From Gordonia zhaorongruii (lineage in GTDB: Bacteria; Actinomycetota; Actinomycetes; Mycobacteriales; Mycobacteriaceae), in the NCBI RefSeq assembly GCF_007559005.1, contig NZ_CP041763.1, positions 1,272,463-1,336,462 on the forward strand: a stretch of 64,000 nt of DNA. The letters run 5' to 3'. A program made the position numbers and the translations under genes. The first letter of the stretch is position 1. Each line of letters starts with the position of its first letter. The notes under the pieces were generated by a model. That model was given only the letters and a program-made list of their open reading frames with translations, was not told where the DNA came from and searched no databases. Shown one piece after another: positions 28,529 through 38,965 of this stretch.

Positions 28529-29299
28529 TCAGCGGCGGGGGACGACCATGCGCTCCCCGGTGTCCGGGTGGTCGAACACCATTACCGGGTGATCGTAGGT
28601 CCGCGACAGCAGGTCGGCGGTCATCACCTCGGGGACCTCGCCGCTGTCGAGGATCTCGCCGTCCTTCATGACGGCGACGCGGTCCGCGTAGGCGGCGGCG
28701 AGCGAGAGGTCGTGCACCACGAGCAGCACGGTGGCACCGGCGCGGGCGCGGGCCCGCAGGATGGACATGACCTGCTCGCTGTGGGCGATGTCCAGGGCCG
28801 CGGTCGGCTCGTCGAGGAGGAGGACCGGAGTGTCCTGGGCCAGCGCGCGTCCGAGTGAGACTCGCGCCTGCTGTCCGCCGGAGAGATGGGAGAACGGCCG
28901 GTCGACCAGGTCCTGCAGTTCGCAGAGCGCGATGGCCTCCTCGACGATCTCGGCGGAACGCGCCGCCTCGGGTGTCCGCGTCCACGGAAACCGGCCCATC
29001 TCGACGACCTCGCGGACGGTGAACGGCGTATCGACCCGGTTGGTCTGCGTGACCAGGGCACGTCGGCGTGCCAGTTCGTGGGACCCGATGCGGCGGACGT
29101 CGTCGTCGCCGATGTGCACCCGGCCATCGGCGGGAGCGCGCAGTCCGGCGATCACGGAGAGCAGCGTCGATTTGCCGCAGCCGTTCGGGCCGACGAGCGC
29201 CAGCAGCTGCCCCGGGGCAGCGTCGAGGTCGACGCCGGACACCACCGTCCGGCCACCGCGGTCGACGCTGATCGCGCGTGCGCGCACGGCGGCGGTCAC
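28529..29299 (-). CDS. hmuV: Haemin ABC transporter ATP-binding protein
   Basis: ATPase of the haem importer, 256 residues. Walker A GPNGCGKST (residues 37-45), signature LSGGQQARVSLGRALAQ, Walker B VLLLDEPTAALD and the H-loop VHDLS are complete. GTG at 29299 overlaps the permease stop (GTGA); the frame stays open much further upstream but only as antisense of nothing conserved. Last gene of hmuT-hmuU-hmuV, converging on the penicillin-binding gene 54 bases away. Confidence 0.92.
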   Translation of the reverse strand: MTAAVRARAISVDRGGRTVVSGVDLDAAPGQLLALVGPNGCGKSTLLSVIAGLRAPADGRVHIGDDDVRRIGSHELARRRALVTQTNRVDTPFTVREVVEMGRFPWTRTPEAARSAEIVEEAIALCELQDLVDRPFSHLSGGQQARVSLGRALAQDTPVLLLDEPTAALDIAHSEQVMSILRARARAGATVLLVVHDLSLAAAYADRVAVMKDGEILDSGEVPEVMTADLLSRTYDHPVMVFDHPDTGERMVVPRR

Positions 29300-30360
29300 C
29301 AGCCGGCCCCCGCGTTCCGGCGACGCAGGAGAAGGAAGAACGCCGGGCCGCCGATCAGCGACGTCAGCATGCCGAGCGGGAGTTCGCCGTCGGTCATCGT
29401 GCGGGCGGCGAGATCGGCGGCAGCGACGACGAGGGCGCCGCCGATGGCACTGGCGGGCAGCAGGACCGCGTGCCGCGGGCCGACGAGGAGCCGCATGACA
29501 TGAGGGACGATCAGGCCAACGAACATCAGGATGCCGGTGAAGCTGACCGCGGCCGCGGTGAGGATCGCGACCAGCACGATCACCTGCCGTCGCACCACTT
29601 CGACGTTGACGCCCAGCGATGCCGCCTGCACCTCGCCGAGTGCGAGCAGATCGAGTTTGCGCACCAGAACACAGCCTGCGGCGAGCGCCGCGACCACCAG
29701 CGGCGCCACGATCTTCACCTGGTCCCACGAGATGTTGCCCGCGAGCGATCCGAGTTGCCAGAACACGATCTGCTCGCGCGCTGCGGTGCTGGCGACGTAG
29801 GTGAGGTAGGCGATCACGCCGAGCGCGAAGGCGTTGACGGCGATACCGGTGAGCACCAGCATCACGGTCGATGACGAACCGTCGCGCATGCTCAGGGTGT
29901 AGACGGCTGCAGTCGTCAGCAGGCCGAACAGCCCCGCCGCGCCTGCAACGGCCCACCCGTTGGTACCCGTGCCGCCGATCACGATCATCAGGCACGCGCC
30001 GATCGCGGCACCGGACGAGATGCCGATGATGCCGGGCTCGGCGAGTGGATTGGCGAGCATGCCCTGGAGGAGGCAGCCGGCGGCGCCGAGGGCGACCCCG
30101 ACCAGAAGGCCGAGCAGGATGCGCGGGAAGCGGGTGATCCAGAGTGCGTTCTCGCCGTTCGGATGACTCGGCAGCGGTCCGATGTCGAGGTGCCAATGGT
30201 GCGCGATGGAACCGAGGACCTCGACGGGAGAGACGTGGACCGATCCGGTGCCCGCCGAGATCACGACGATGACCCCGAGGAGGACGAGCATCGCGGCGCA
30301 GACCCAGAACACGCGGCTGCGCGCGATGGAGACGAGAGCCGGTCCCTTCACCTCACGCAT
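29296..30360 (-). CDS. hmuU: Haemin ABC transporter permease (FecCD/BtuC family)
   Basis: A 354-residue membrane permease with about nine to ten helices. Family hallmarks are RFPRILLGLLVGVALGAAGC followed by LLQGMLANPLAEPGIIGISSG, and VGLIVPHVMRLLVGPRH, where the coupling helix meets HmuV. It overlaps hmuT by 8 bases upstream and hmuV by 4 bases downstream, so all three are one operon. Haem as substrate is inferred from HmuT. Confidence 0.92.
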   Translation of the reverse strand: MREVKGPALVSIARSRVFWVCAAMLVLLGVIVVISAGTGSVHVSPVEVLGSIAHHWHLDIGPLPSHPNGENALWITRFPRILLGLLVGVALGAAGCLLQGMLANPLAEPGIIGISSGAAIGACLMIVIGGTGTNGWAVAGAAGLFGLLTTAAVYTLSMRDGSSSTVMLVLTGIAVNAFALGVIAYLTYVASTAAREQIVFWQLGSLAGNISWDQVKIVAPLVVAALAAGCVLVRKLDLLALGEVQAASLGVNVEVVRRQVIVLVAILTAAAVSFTGILMFVGLIVPHVMRLLVGPRHAVLLPASAIGGALVVAAADLAARTMTDGELPLGMLTSLIGGPAFFLLLRRRNAGAGW

Positions 30361-31405
30361 AGACTGCCTCGGCCAGCGCCTGGAGGACGAGTCCTGAGTC
30401 CGGACCGAACATAAGGATCTGCGTCTCGTCCATGGCGACGATTCGCTGGGCCCGTCCCGCCCGGGTCTCGGCGACGGCGGGGAGCGCGAGCACCTCGTCC
30501 AATCCGCCGACCGAATCTGCGCCCTGGGTCATCACGAGGATCACGTCCGGATCTGCTCGCATCATCTTCTCGGTGCTGACCTGGGTGAACGGGGCGGTCA
30601 GGCCGGCTTCGGTCCCGGCGTCCACCCCGCCGAGGTTCCTGATGAGGTCGTCGGCTCCGGAGCGCGGACCCGCGAGGAGGATGAGGTGCTCGCCGCGGAC
30701 GTAGAGGAACGCGATCGTCGGATCGCCCGACGGCGTCGGGATGTGCCGTTTCGCCTGTGCGATCTCCGACTGCGTCCGCGCGACCAGCTTCTCGCCGGCG
30801 ACGGGAACGCCGAGGGCCGCCGCGACATCGCGGATGAGTTTCGCCGACCCGGCGACGGACCGTTCGGACGTGAACCGGACGACGTCCATCCCGGCGTCGC
30901 GCAGCGCTCCCACCGCGTTGGCGGGGTTGGCGTCGGTACCGGTCAAGACGATCGTGGGGGAGGCGTCGAGAACTCGTTCGGTGTTGATGGCGTGCCCGGT
31001 GTCGGTGACCACCGGCAACCGTGCCGCAGACGGGAAGGTAGTCGACCGGTCGCGTCCGACGACGTGCGGACCGAGGCCGAGCGCGAACACGATGGTGCCG
31101 AGGGTGCCGTTGCGGTCGAGGGCGATGATGCGGTCGGCGCGCGGTGCCGGGGTGGTGTCGGCGACCACCGGCACCACGTCGGAGCGGGCGATCCGCGCAG
31201 TCGTCGGACCCGAGCGCAGCGGCGCAGCCGACTCGGAGTGCAGGGCTCCGGTGTCGATCGGCGCAGTGGTGCATCCGGCGAGTGAGGCGGTGGCGACCGC
31301 GAGGACTGCGGCGAGGACGACCACGAAGGTGCCCGGGAACCGAGTACGCACTCGGGCGCGCGGAGTCTCGGTCACCGGGGGCCCTGCCTGTCTGCGAGTG
31401 TGCAC
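30353..31405 (-). CDS. hmuT: Haemin-binding lipoprotein HmuT
   Basis: Substrate-binding lipoprotein of the haem importer, 350 residues. The hydrophobic signal FVVVLAAVLAVATASLAGC ends in the lipobox LAGC. The periplasmic-binding-like fold follows: RIIALDRNGTLGTIVFALGL, IVLTGTDANPANAVGALRDA and GPRSGADDLIRNLGGVDAGT, as in HmuT and ChuT-type proteins. GTG at 31405 is preferred since a -10 hexamer lies 6 bases upstream; GTG 31375 is an alternative. An iron-box-like palindrome covers the promoter. Confidence 0.88.
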   Translation of the reverse strand: MHTRRQAGPPVTETPRARVRTRFPGTFVVVLAAVLAVATASLAGCTTAPIDTGALHSESAAPLRSGPTTARIARSDVVPVVADTTPAPRADRIIALDRNGTLGTIVFALGLGPHVVGRDRSTTFPSAARLPVVTDTGHAINTERVLDASPTIVLTGTDANPANAVGALRDAGMDVVRFTSERSVAGSAKLIRDVAAALGVPVAGEKLVARTQSEIAQAKRHIPTPSGDPTIAFLYVRGEHLILLAGPRSGADDLIRNLGGVDAGTEAGLTAPFTQVSTEKMMRADPDVILVMTQGADSVGGLDEVLALPAVAETRAGRAQRIVAMDETQILMFGPDSGLVLQALAEAVYA

Positions 31406-31409
31406 TGAT

Positions 31410-31428
31410 CGTTGTTAGGAGTACCTTA
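31410..31428 (-). promoter_or_regulatory. Iron-box-like operator and promoter of hmuTUV
   Basis: On the plus strand the 19-mer is CGTTGTTAGGAGTACCTTA, sharing 14 of 19 positions with the box before the siderophore-interacting gene. The core TTAGG/CCTTA is an inverted repeat with one mismatch. The hmuT -10 (TAACAA, minus strand, 31417-31412) lies inside it. Confidence 0.55.
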
Positions 31429-31485
31429 CTAGCGGTTCGGATCTCGCAATCGAGGGGACCGCCGTTGCGGCGGGTGCCCGCTGAC

Positions 31486-31537
31486 GGCGTCGGCACGAGG
31501 AGACGGTCGGCGTCGGCACGAGGAGACGGTCGGCGTC
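31486..31537. repeat. Tandem 23-bp repeat upstream of map
   Basis: The 23-mer from GGCGTCGGCACGAG to GACGGTC occurs at 31486-31508 and, identically, at 31509-31531, followed by the first six bases of a third copy (31532-31537). It lies in the gap between hmuT and map, about 30-80 bases before the map start. Confidence 0.8.
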
Positions 31538-31568
31538 AAACGAACTGGCGGCATGAAACAATCGGACC

Positions 31569-32432
31569 ATGACTGTGCGCGCTCCTCTGACTCCCGGCGT
31601 CGTCTCGCCGATCCGGTCCGTCCCCGATGCGATCGAGCGGCCGGAGTACGTGTGGAAACCGACCGCTCAGGAAGGCAACGAACCCTGGGTGCAGACCCCG
31701 GAGACGATCGAGAAGATGCGTCTTGCGTCCAGGATCGCCGCCAACGCCCTCGCGGCGGCGGGACGCGCCGTCGCACCGGGCGTCACCACTGACGAACTCG
31801 ACCGAGTGGCTCACGAGTACATGGTCGAGCACGGCGCCTACCCCTCGACCCTCGGCTACCGGAGCTTCCCGAAGTCGTGCTGCACATCGCTCAATGAGGT
31901 GATCTGCCATGGGATTCCGGATTCGACGGTGGTCCAGGACGGCGACATCGTGAACATCGACGTGACCGCCTACATCGACGGCGTGCACGGCGACACCAAC
32001 GCCACCTTCCTGGCCGGGGACGTGTCGCAGGAGCACCGGGACCTCGTCGACCGGACCCGGATCGCGACCGAACGCGCTATCAAGGCCGTGAAGCCGGGGC
32101 GGGCGCTCAACGTGGTCGGCCGGGTGATCGAGGCGTACGCGAACCGTTTCGATTACACCGTGGTCCGCGACTTCACCGGCCACGGGATCGGCGAGACGTT
32201 CCACAACGGGCTGATCGTGCTGCACTACGACCAGCCCGGTGTCGAGACGATCCTCGAACCCGGCATGGTCTTCACCATCGAGCCGATGATCAACCTCGGC
32301 GGACTCGAGTGGGAGATGTGGGACGACGACTGGACCGTCGTGACGAAAGACCGGAAATGGACCGCCCAGTTCGAGCACACGCTGGTGGTCACCGATTCCG
32401 GCGCTGAGGTCCTCACCCTGCCCGACGAGTGA
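31569..32432 (+). CDS. map: Methionine aminopeptidase, type I
   Basis: Removes N-terminal methionine from nascent proteins; 287 residues. The two-metal site is visible: the [17 protein letters not shown]sp pair, [11 protein letters not shown] with its His, [12 protein letters not shown] with Glu, and the FEHTLVV Glu. The N-terminal extension (about 35 residues before [10 protein letters not shown]) is like the mycobacterial MapB type and contains a PxxPxR-like region. It ends in GTGA with cobQ. Confidence 0.95.
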   Translation: MTVRAPLTPGVVSPIRSVPDAIERPEYVWKPTAQEGNEPWVQTPETIEKMRLASRIAANALAAAGRAVAPGVTTDELDRVAHEYMVEHGAYPSTLGYRSFPKSCCTSLNEVICHGIPDSTVVQDGDIVNIDVTAYIDGVHGDTNATFLAGDVSQEHRDLVDRTRIATERAIKAVKPGRALNVVGRVIEAYANRFDYTVVRDFTGHGIGETFHNGLIVLHYDQPGVETILEPGMVFTIEPMINLGGLEWEMWDDDWTVVTKDRKWTAQFEHTLVVTDSGAEVLTLPDE

Positions 32433-34030
32433 CCGCGACACGCGTGGACGGCTCGGGAGGCCCGGGCGGCGCGCTGCTCGTCGGGGGTACGAGCAGTGAC
32501 GCGGGCAAGAGTCTGATCGTCGCCGGACTGTGCCGCGCGCTGGCCCGCGAGGGCGTGTCGGTTGCGCCGTTCAAAGCGCAGAACATGTCGAACAACTCGG
32601 CGGTCACGCTCGACGGCGGCGAGATCGGACGAGCGCAGGCCTTGCAGGCCGCGGCGTGCGGACTCGAACCGGACACCCGGTTCAATCCGGTGCTCCTCAA
32701 GCCCGGCAGCGACCGCCGATCGCACGTCATCGTTCGCGGACGGCCGTACGGTGACGTCGGCGCCGCCGACTACCACGCCAGGCGGGCCGAACTGGCAGAC
32801 GTCGTGGCCGATGAGCTGGCGTCGCTGCGGCGCGACTACGACGTGGTGATCTGCGAAGGTGCCGGGTCGGTCGCCGAGGTCAATCTGCGGGCTACGGATA
32901 TCGCGAACATGGGACTCGCGCGAGCGGCGCACCTGCCCGTCCTGCTGGTCACCGACATCGACCGAGGCGGCTCGCTGGCTCATCTCTTCGGCACCGTCGC
33001 CCTTCTCGAGCCGGCTGATCAGGCACTGGTGGCGGGATTCGTGATCAACAAGTTCCGCGGCGATCCGGCACTGCTGACGCCGGGCCTCGACATCGTCGCC
33101 GAACGAACCGGACGCCCGACTCTCGGTGTCCTCCCGTATGCGTCCGGACTGTGGATCGATGCCGAGGACTCGCTGGCGTCTCCGGTCGGACAGCGCGTCG
33201 GTGAAGCGGGTCTCGGTACCGGCGGCGCACGGCTGAGCGTGGCGGCCATTCGGCTGCCCCGCACCTCGAACACGACCGACGTCGAGGCGCTCGCCTGCGA
33301 ACCGGATGTGGACGTCGTCTGGGTCGACGATCCGGCGGCGGTGAGCGCCGCGGACCTGGTCGTGGTGCCGGGAACCCGGGCCACCGTCTCCGATCTGGCG
33401 TGGCTGCGCGCGCGGGGCATCGGTGACGCCCTCGTCGAGCGGGCCCGGCGCGGACGTCCGGTGCTGGGCGTGTGCGGCGGATTCCAGATGCTCGCGCGCA
33501 CCATCGACGACGGCGTCGAAGCGGAGCAGGCGGGACGTGTCGACGGCCTCGGAATCCTGGACGTGGACGTCGAGTTCCGGGCGGATAAGACGCTCCGCCG
33601 GTTCACCGGTGCTGCGTTCACGCACGCCGGTGGCGAGGGGACCGTGCCGGTGACGGGTTACGAGATCCATCATGGTGTCGTGGCGCGCAGTGACGAGCAG
33701 GCGTGGCTGGTCGACGCCGAGACCGGTCCGGAAGGCGCTCGGTCGGGTCCGGTGTACGGAACGCACTGCCACGGAGTGCTCGACAGCGACGGGTTCCGTC
33801 GGCGGTTCCTGCGGGAGGTCGCGGCGACGGTGGGCCGGGCCGATTTCACTCCGGGTGCCGGGGTGTCGGCCGCAGCCGAACGTGAGCGACAACTCGATTC
33901 GATCGCCGACCTGGTCACGGCGCACGTCGATATGAACAGTGTCCACAGATTGCTCCGCGATGGTGCACCGATCCTCCCGTCCGTCATATCCTTGTTGGAT
34001 GGAAACCGAGCACCTGAAAGTCGACTATGA
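32429..34030 (+). CDS. cobQ: Cobyric acid synthase
   Basis: Glutamine-dependent amidation of four side chains of adenosylcobyrinate diamide in cobalamin synthesis. The 533-residue protein has a P-loop-like [15 protein letters not shown] and [11 protein letters not shown] in the synthetase half. The class-I glutaminase half has its nucleophile Cys in GVCGGFQML and His in GTHCHG. GTG at 32429 overlaps the map stop. Its neighbour here is map, not other cob genes; cobO and cobB are about 9 kb away. Confidence 0.95.
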   Translation: MTATRVDGSGGPGGALLVGGTSSDAGKSLIVAGLCRALAREGVSVAPFKAQNMSNNSAVTLDGGEIGRAQALQAAACGLEPDTRFNPVLLKPGSDRRSHVIVRGRPYGDVGAADYHARRAELADVVADELASLRRDYDVVICEGAGSVAEVNLRATDIANMGLARAAHLPVLLVTDIDRGGSLAHLFGTVALLEPADQALVAGFVINKFRGDPALLTPGLDIVAERTGRPTLGVLPYASGLWIDAEDSLASPVGQRVGEAGLGTGGARLSVAAIRLPRTSNTTDVEALACEPDVDVVWVDDPAAVSAADLVVVPGTRATVSDLAWLRARGIGDALVERARRGRPVLGVCGGFQMLARTIDDGVEAEQAGRVDGLGILDVDVEFRADKTLRRFTGAAFTHAGGEGTVPVTGYEIHHGVVARSDEQAWLVDAETGPEGARSGPVYGTHCHGVLDSDGFRRRFLREVAATVGRADFTPGAGVSAAAERERQLDSIADLVTAHVDMNSVHRLLRDGAPILPSVISLLDGNRAPESRL

Positions 34031-34826
34031 CGGTCTGACGTTCGATGTGAAGACCAGCGGACCTGCACGCGGGCCCTGGGTGGTCCTGCTGCACGGCTTC
34101 CCCGTGGATTCACGTTGCTTCGACCTGGTCATCCCGCGCCTGCACGACGCAGGACTGCGGACCGTCACCATCGACCAGCGGGGCTACAGCCCCGGGGCCC
34201 GGCCGGAGAGCGTCGAGGACTACCGACTCGACAAGCTGACCGGTGACGTTCTCGGCGTACTCGGGCATCTGAACATCGCCTACTCGATGGTGGTCGGTCA
34301 CGATTGGGGCGGAATCGTCGCGTGGCAGCTCGCGGCCAAGCATCCGGAACGGTTCACCGGTCTGGTGGCCGTGAGCACCGGGCATCCGTCGGCGATGCGC
34401 GACGCGTTGCAGCTCGGTTCAGACCAGCGCGAGCGGTCGTCGTACATCGAGAAGTTCATCGATCCCGGCGCGGAGGAGATGCTGTCCGCGCGCGAGGGCG
34501 TGCTGCTGCGCCGGAGCGGTGTCACCGCGGACGAGATCGCGCCGCTGCTCGAGCCGGGGGCGCTGACCGGACCGCTCAACTGGTATCGCGCCAACTTCAC
34601 CGGCGATATCGCGGAGACCCTCGCATGCCCGCCGGTCGAGATTCCGACGACCATGCTGTGGAGCGACGGCGACTCGGCCCTCGGTCGGGAGCAGGCCGAG
34701 CTCAGCGGCCGGTACGCCTACGGCGACTTCCGGTTCTCCACCATCACCGGAGTGGACCATTGGGTTCCGCAGAAGGCTCCCGAGGCCGTCGCCAGCGAGA
34801 TCTCGCTGCGGTCGTCCTGGTTCTGA
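33999..34826 (+). CDS. Alpha/beta hydrolase, epoxide-hydrolase type
   Basis: A 275-residue soluble hydrolase. The oxyanion motif LLHGFP precedes VVGHDWGG, where the nucleophile is Asp102 as in epoxide hydrolases and haloalkane dehalogenases rather than Ser. The C-terminal [15 protein letters not shown] provides the His and resembles epoxide hydrolases. Substrate unknown. ATG at 33999 lies inside the end of cobQ (32-base overlap); an upstream in-frame start at 33939 would overlap cobQ further and add unconserved residues. Confidence 0.85.
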   Translation: METEHLKVDYDGLTFDVKTSGPARGPWVVLLHGFPVDSRCFDLVIPRLHDAGLRTVTIDQRGYSPGARPESVEDYRLDKLTGDVLGVLGHLNIAYSMVVGHDWGGIVAWQLAAKHPERFTGLVAVSTGHPSAMRDALQLGSDQRERSSYIEKFIDPGAEEMLSAREGVLLRRSGVTADEIAPLLEPGALTGPLNWYRANFTGDIAETLACPPVEIPTTMLWSDGDSALGREQAELSGRYAYGDFRFSTITGVDHWVPQKAPEAVASEISLRSSWF

Positions 34827-34832
34827 GTCTGC

Positions 34833-36260
34833 CTACACCTCGAGTCCCAGGAGCGCGTTCTCGAGGACCTCGGGCAGCGCCGGGTGAATCCAGTACTGGC
34901 CGCGCGCCATCTCGGGTGCGGTGAGTCCGAAGCTCATCGCCTGGATGGCCGGCTGGATGATGCTCGAGGCCTGCGGACCGATGATGTGTGCGCCGAGGAT
35001 GCGGCCGGTGCCGCGTTCGGCGATCAGCTTGCACAGCCCCGTCGTGTCCTCCATCGCCCACCCGTATGCGACGTCACCGTAGTCCTGCACTTTCACCGTG
35101 ATGTCCAGACCCTGCTCGCCAGCCTGGCTCTCGGTGAGGCCGACGTAGGCGACCTGGGGATCGGTGAACACCGCGGCGGGCACGAACCGGTGATCGAACG
35201 ATTCGAGGGAGTCAGCGTCGAAGCCGGCGAGGAGGTTGCGCTGCACGACGCGCTGCTCGTGGTTGGCGACGTGCTTGAGCTGGTACGGAGAGCTGACGTC
35301 GCCGAGTGCCCACACACCGTGCGCCGGTGTGCGCCCGTACTCGTCGACCGGCACGCGTCCGTCGTCGGTGAGCGCGATGCCGATCGTCTCGAGAGAGAGC
35401 TTGTCGCCGTTCGGAGTCCGTCCGGTGGCGACCAGGAGTGCGTCGGCGTCGATCGTGGCGCCGTCCGCGAACTCGAGTCGCACCCCGGCGCCGCCGTCAT
35501 CCCCGGGCAGTGCGGACGCGCCGGTCACGTCGGTGTTCAGGTGCACGTCCCACTGCGTCTGGGACACCTCGGTGAACCGGCCGCTGATGTCGGAGTCGAG
35601 TGCGCGGAGGAGCTTCGGTCCGCGGGCGATGACCGACACCCGGGTGCCGAGGGAGGAGAAGACGTGGGCGAACTCCGACGCGATGTAGCCGCTGCCGATG
35701 ATGACGAGCCGATCGGGCAGTGCGGGGAGCCGCATGACGTCGTTGTTCGTGTAGTAGGGGACTCCGGCATCGGCGATCGCATCGGGTATCGAGGGCCGAG
35801 CGCCTGCGGCCAGGATCACCTGCGTCGCCAGCACCTCATCGCCCGCGTCGGTGACCAGACGGTATCGACCGTCGTCGGCTCGCCCGTCGAACCGGACGTG
35901 ACTCTCGTAGACGGTGATGTTCTCGCAGCGGTTCACGCGGTACTCGCGACCGCCCGCCGATATCGGGTCGACGCGGCCGAACACGCGCGCAACGATCGCC
36001 GGCCAGTCGACGGAGTCGATGCGGCCGTGGACGCCGTACTTCGCGGAATCCGCGATCGCGTCGGCGACGTCGGACGCGTACACGAACATCTTCGTCGGGA
36101 TGCAGCCGACGTTCAGGCACGTGCCGCCGTACACGCCCTCCTCGAAGATGGCGATAGACGTGGAGTCGAACCGGTCGTCGGGGATCGAATTGCCGCTCCC
36201 GGTGCCGATGATGGCCAGATCCACTGACCGGGGACCGGTTGTCGCGGAATTGTCGGTCAT
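34833..36260 (-). CDS. mtr: Mycothione reductase
   Basis: FAD enzyme that reduces mycothiol disulfide with NADPH, the actinobacterial counterpart of glutathione reductase; 475 residues. The redox pair Cys48-Cys53 lies in [14 protein letters not shown]. The NAD(P)H motif is [19 protein letters not shown], the FAD-Asp motif GVWALGDV, and the C-terminal [15 protein letters not shown] supplies the active-site His. ATG at 36260 overlaps the stop of the upstream hydrolase (ATGA). It marks the organism as a mycothiol producer. Confidence 0.94.
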   Translation of the reverse strand: MTDNSATTGPRSVDLAIIGTGSGNSIPDDRFDSTSIAIFEEGVYGGTCLNVGCIPTKMFVYASDVADAIADSAKYGVHGRIDSVDWPAIVARVFGRVDPISAGGREYRVNRCENITVYESHVRFDGRADDGRYRLVTDAGDEVLATQVILAAGARPSIPDAIADAGVPYYTNNDVMRLPALPDRLVIIGSGYIASEFAHVFSSLGTRVSVIARGPKLLRALDSDISGRFTEVSQTQWDVHLNTDVTGASALPGDDGGAGVRLEFADGATIDADALLVATGRTPNGDKLSLETIGIALTDDGRVPVDEYGRTPAHGVWALGDVSSPYQLKHVANHEQRVVQRNLLAGFDADSLESFDHRFVPAAVFTDPQVAYVGLTESQAGEQGLDITVKVQDYGDVAYGWAMEDTTGLCKLIAERGTGRILGAHIIGPQASSIIQPAIQAMSFGLTAPEMARGQYWIHPALPEVLENALLGLEV

Positions 36261-37255
36261 CGTTCGAACTCGCTTTCCATCCAGGAGTCGACCTCGGCGT
36301 ACGCCTGTTCGCGTGCGGCCGGGATCGAGAGGAACACATCGTGACGGGCGTCGGGGACTGCGACGGCCAGCACTCGCTCGCCGATGCAGCCCGACCATTG
36401 GGCGATCTGCTTGACGTCGAGCACGCAGTCAGCAGTGTCGACGGCGGGTCGGTAGGCGGCGGCGAAGTGCGACTTGTCCGATCGGAGCAGCAATGCGGGC
36501 ACACCGATGTTCAGACCGGCATGCAGAGCACCCTGGCCCGCCCGGACCGCGGCCAGCCAACCGAAGGTCACCGGGAACCCGCCGAGCGGCTTCCGGACCA
36601 GGTCGTAGGTCCATTCCCCGTGGCTGTCGCTGTGCAGGCTGTGTCCGTACGCCTCGGAGAGCTCACGGGGAACGTGCTGCTTCCCGCGTATGGCGCCGAT
36701 CGCGGTGATCAGCTTCGTAACCGGCGCCGTGCGAAGCACGGCCTCACCCTGCAGGTCGAGCCACGGGCTGTTCAGGACCAGCCCGACGATGTGCCCGTGC
36801 CGTTCGGGATCGGTGGTGCGCATGCGGTCCAGCCACAGGGGTGTCACCAGCCCGCCGGTCGAATGAGCTGCGACGATCACTCGCGGCGAACCGCCTGCGG
36901 CGCTCACCTCATCGGTCACGATGTCGAGAGCCTGATTCAATTCCTCGTCGTAGTACCGAAGGTCGGTGATGTAGTGCGGTTGATGATGCGGTGACAGGGA
37001 TCGGCCGCATTTGCGCAGATCGAGCGCGTAGAAGGCGTAACCGCGGGCGTGGAAGTAGTCGGCGATGCCGGTCTGGAAGAAGTAGTCGGTGAACCCGTGC
37101 ACGTACAGGACCGCGCCGCGCGGCTCGGCAGGACTCTCACCTCGCCGCACCAGGTGGGCCGAGATCGGGTCTTCGCCGTCCGGGTCTGCGGCGAGCGGAA
37201 TGGTGCGGACTTCGAAGCCGTCGAGGAGCTCGTCGGGACGCCAATCAGTGATCAC
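36257..37255 (-). CDS. Alpha/beta hydrolase, serine (monoacylglycerol-lipase-like)
   Basis: A 332-residue hydrolase of the Hydrolase_4 (serine aminopeptidase S33-like) group. The [11 protein letters not shown] oxyanion region precedes DLRKCGRSL, and the nucleophile Ser132 lies in AAHSTGGLV. Probable His in DARHDVFLS near residue 311. The GTG at 37255 comes 6 bases after a TAGGCT -10, so it is likely leaderless. Operon with mtr. Substrate unknown. Confidence 0.85.
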   Translation of the reverse strand: MITDWRPDELLDGFEVRTIPLAADPDGEDPISAHLVRRGESPAEPRGAVLYVHGFTDYFFQTGIADYFHARGYAFYALDLRKCGRSLSPHHQPHYITDLRYYDEELNQALDIVTDEVSAAGGSPRVIVAAHSTGGLVTPLWLDRMRTTDPERHGHIVGLVLNSPWLDLQGEAVLRTAPVTKLITAIGAIRGKQHVPRELSEAYGHSLHSDSHGEWTYDLVRKPLGGFPVTFGWLAAVRAGQGALHAGLNIGVPALLLRSDKSHFAAAYRPAVDTADCVLDVKQIAQWSGCIGERVLAVAVPDARHDVFLSIPAAREQAYAEVDSWMESEFER

Positions 37256-37261
37256 GAGCCC

Positions 37262-37267
37262 AGCCTA
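37262..37267 (-). promoter_or_regulatory. -10 element of the hydrolase-mtr operon
   Basis: TAGGCT on the minus strand, 6 bases before GTG 37255 with no Shine-Dalgarno sequence; a typical leaderless arrangement. Confidence 0.55.
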
Positions 37268-37419
37268 ATGCGTTGTCTCACGGGACACATTTCGCCGGAC
37301 CGATGCTGGTCCCGGATCGTCGATGGTGGACAATGGAGCGCAGAGAAATTCATCGACGGGTCGAGAACGTCGCCGCCGGTGGATTCGGATCCACACAGTC
37401 AGCGGAAGAGAGCAGCAGC

Positions 37420-38961
37420 GTGTCGCAGAAGGTCATCAAGACGGACGTGGCGTTGATCGGCGCAGGCATCATGAGCGCGACCCTCGGCACCATCTTGCGC
37501 CAGCTGGAGCCGAGTTGGTCGATCAGCGTGTTCGAGCGGCTCGAGGCGGCGGCTGCCGAGAGCAGCGACCCCTGGAACAACGCGGGCACCGGTCACTCGG
37601 CGCTGTGCGAGCTGAACTACACGCCGGCCGGACCGGACGGTGAGATCGACATCACCAAGGCGCTCAACATCAACGAGCAGTTCCAGATGTCGCGCCAGTT
37701 CTGGGCGCACGGCGTGGACAACGGAGTGCTCGGCGCTCCCAACGAGTTCATCAATCCCATCCCGCATGTGAGCTTCTGCCACGGCGAGTCGGGTGTCGAG
37801 TTCCTGCGCAAGCGCCACGCTGCGCTGTCGAGCCAGACCCTGTTCGAGGGCATGGAGTACATCAACGACGACACCACGTTCAGCGAGCGCCTCCCGTTGA
37901 TGGCGGAGGGTCGCGACTTCGCCGATCCGGTGGCGCTCAACTGGTTCGACCAGGGCACCGACGTCGACTTCGGTGCGCTGAGTCAGCAGCTGCTGAACTA
38001 CGTGGGCCGGGATGCCGACCTGTACTACGGCCACGAGATCCGCAATCTGAGCAAGCAGTCCGACGGCAGCTGGATCGTCAAGGTGCGCAACACTCGCACC
38101 GGTGAGAAATTCCGCGTCGAGGCACGGTTCGTGTTCGTGGGCGCGGGTGGCGGCGCGCTGCACCTCCTGCAGAAGTCGGGCATCAAGGAGGCCAAGGGCT
38201 TCGGCGGCTTCCCGGTCAGCGGTGAGTTCTTCCGCTGCACCAACCCGGATGTCATCGAGCAGCATTCGGCGAAGGTGTACGGCCAGGCGGCCGTCGGCGC
38301 TCCGCCGATGTCCGTCCCGCATCTGGACACGCGCGTCATCAACAACGACAAGGGGCTCCTGTTCGGTCCGTACGCGGGCTGGTCGCCGAAGTTCCTCAAG
38401 ACCGGCGGGTTCATGGACCTGCCCAAGTCGGTCAAGCCCAGCAACCTGCTGCCGATGATGTCGATCGCTCCGAAGGAGTTCGGTCTCCTCAAGTACCTGA
38501 TCTCGGAGCTGGCGGCGAGCCACGGAGACCGCGTCAACACACTCCAGGAGTTCGCACCGCTCGCCGTCGGTGAGGATTGGGAGCTGATCACCGCAGGCCA
38601 ACGCGTGCAGGTGATCCGTAAGAACGGCATGGGCGGCAGCCTCGAGTTCGGTACCGCGGTGGTCACCTCGGAGGACGGCACGATGGCCGGTCTGCTCGGT
38701 GCGTCGCCGGGTGCGTCGACCGCCGTTCCGGCGATGCTCTCGATCCTCGAGAAGTGCTTCACCGCTCACTACGACGGCTGGCGCGGCAAGCTCACCGAGA
38801 TCATGCCCTCCTTCGGTCAGAAGCTGAACGAGAACCCGTCCCTGTACCGCGAGGTGTGGGACTGGACCAACCGCAGTCTGAACCTGACCGGTACCCAGGC
38901 TCCGGACACCGACGCGCTGACCGCAGGTCCGGACGCGAACGCCGACACCAGCGCAGACTGA
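37420..38961 (+). CDS. mqo: Malate:quinone oxidoreductase
   Basis: Membrane-associated FAD enzyme that oxidises malate to oxaloacetate and reduces quinone; 513 residues. The FAD motif [15 protein letters not shown] (residues 9-23) is followed by [37 protein letters not shown] and [19 protein letters not shown] at 37420 fits; an in-frame ATG at 37333 overlaps a probable -10 (GACAAT, 37329-37334), which would leave an untranslated leader of about 80 bases. The chelatase gene starts 4 bases after its stop. Confidence 0.94.
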   Translation: MSQKVIKTDVALIGAGIMSATLGTILRQLEPSWSISVFERLEAAAAESSDPWNNAGTGHSALCELNYTPAGPDGEIDITKALNINEQFQMSRQFWAHGVDNGVLGAPNEFINPIPHVSFCHGESGVEFLRKRHAALSSQTLFEGMEYINDDTTFSERLPLMAEGRDFADPVALNWFDQGTDVDFGALSQQLLNYVGRDADLYYGHEIRNLSKQSDGSWIVKVRNTRTGEKFRVEARFVFVGAGGGALHLLQKSGIKEAKGFGGFPVSGEFFRCTNPDVIEQHSAKVYGQAAVGAPPMSVPHLDTRVINNDKGLLFGPYAGWSPKFLKTGGFMDLPKSVKPSNLLPMMSIAPKEFGLLKYLISELAASHGDRVNTLQEFAPLAVGEDWELITAGQRVQVIRKNGMGGSLEFGTAVVTSEDGTMAGLLGASPGASTAVPAMLSILEKCFTAHYDGWRGKLTEIMPSFGQKLNENPSLYREVWDWTNRSLNLTGTQAPDTDALTAGPDANADTSAD

Positions 38962-38965
38962 CTCG

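Noticed and set aside
28529..30196. Extended 555-codon frame for hmuV
   Set aside because: Everything before the GTG at 29299 is out-of-frame shadow of the permease; the ATPase domain begins just after 29299.
37333..37419. N-terminal extension of mqo
   Set aside because: The upstream ATG overlaps a probable -10 hexamer and the extra residues do not resemble Mqo; GTG 37420 fits the family start.
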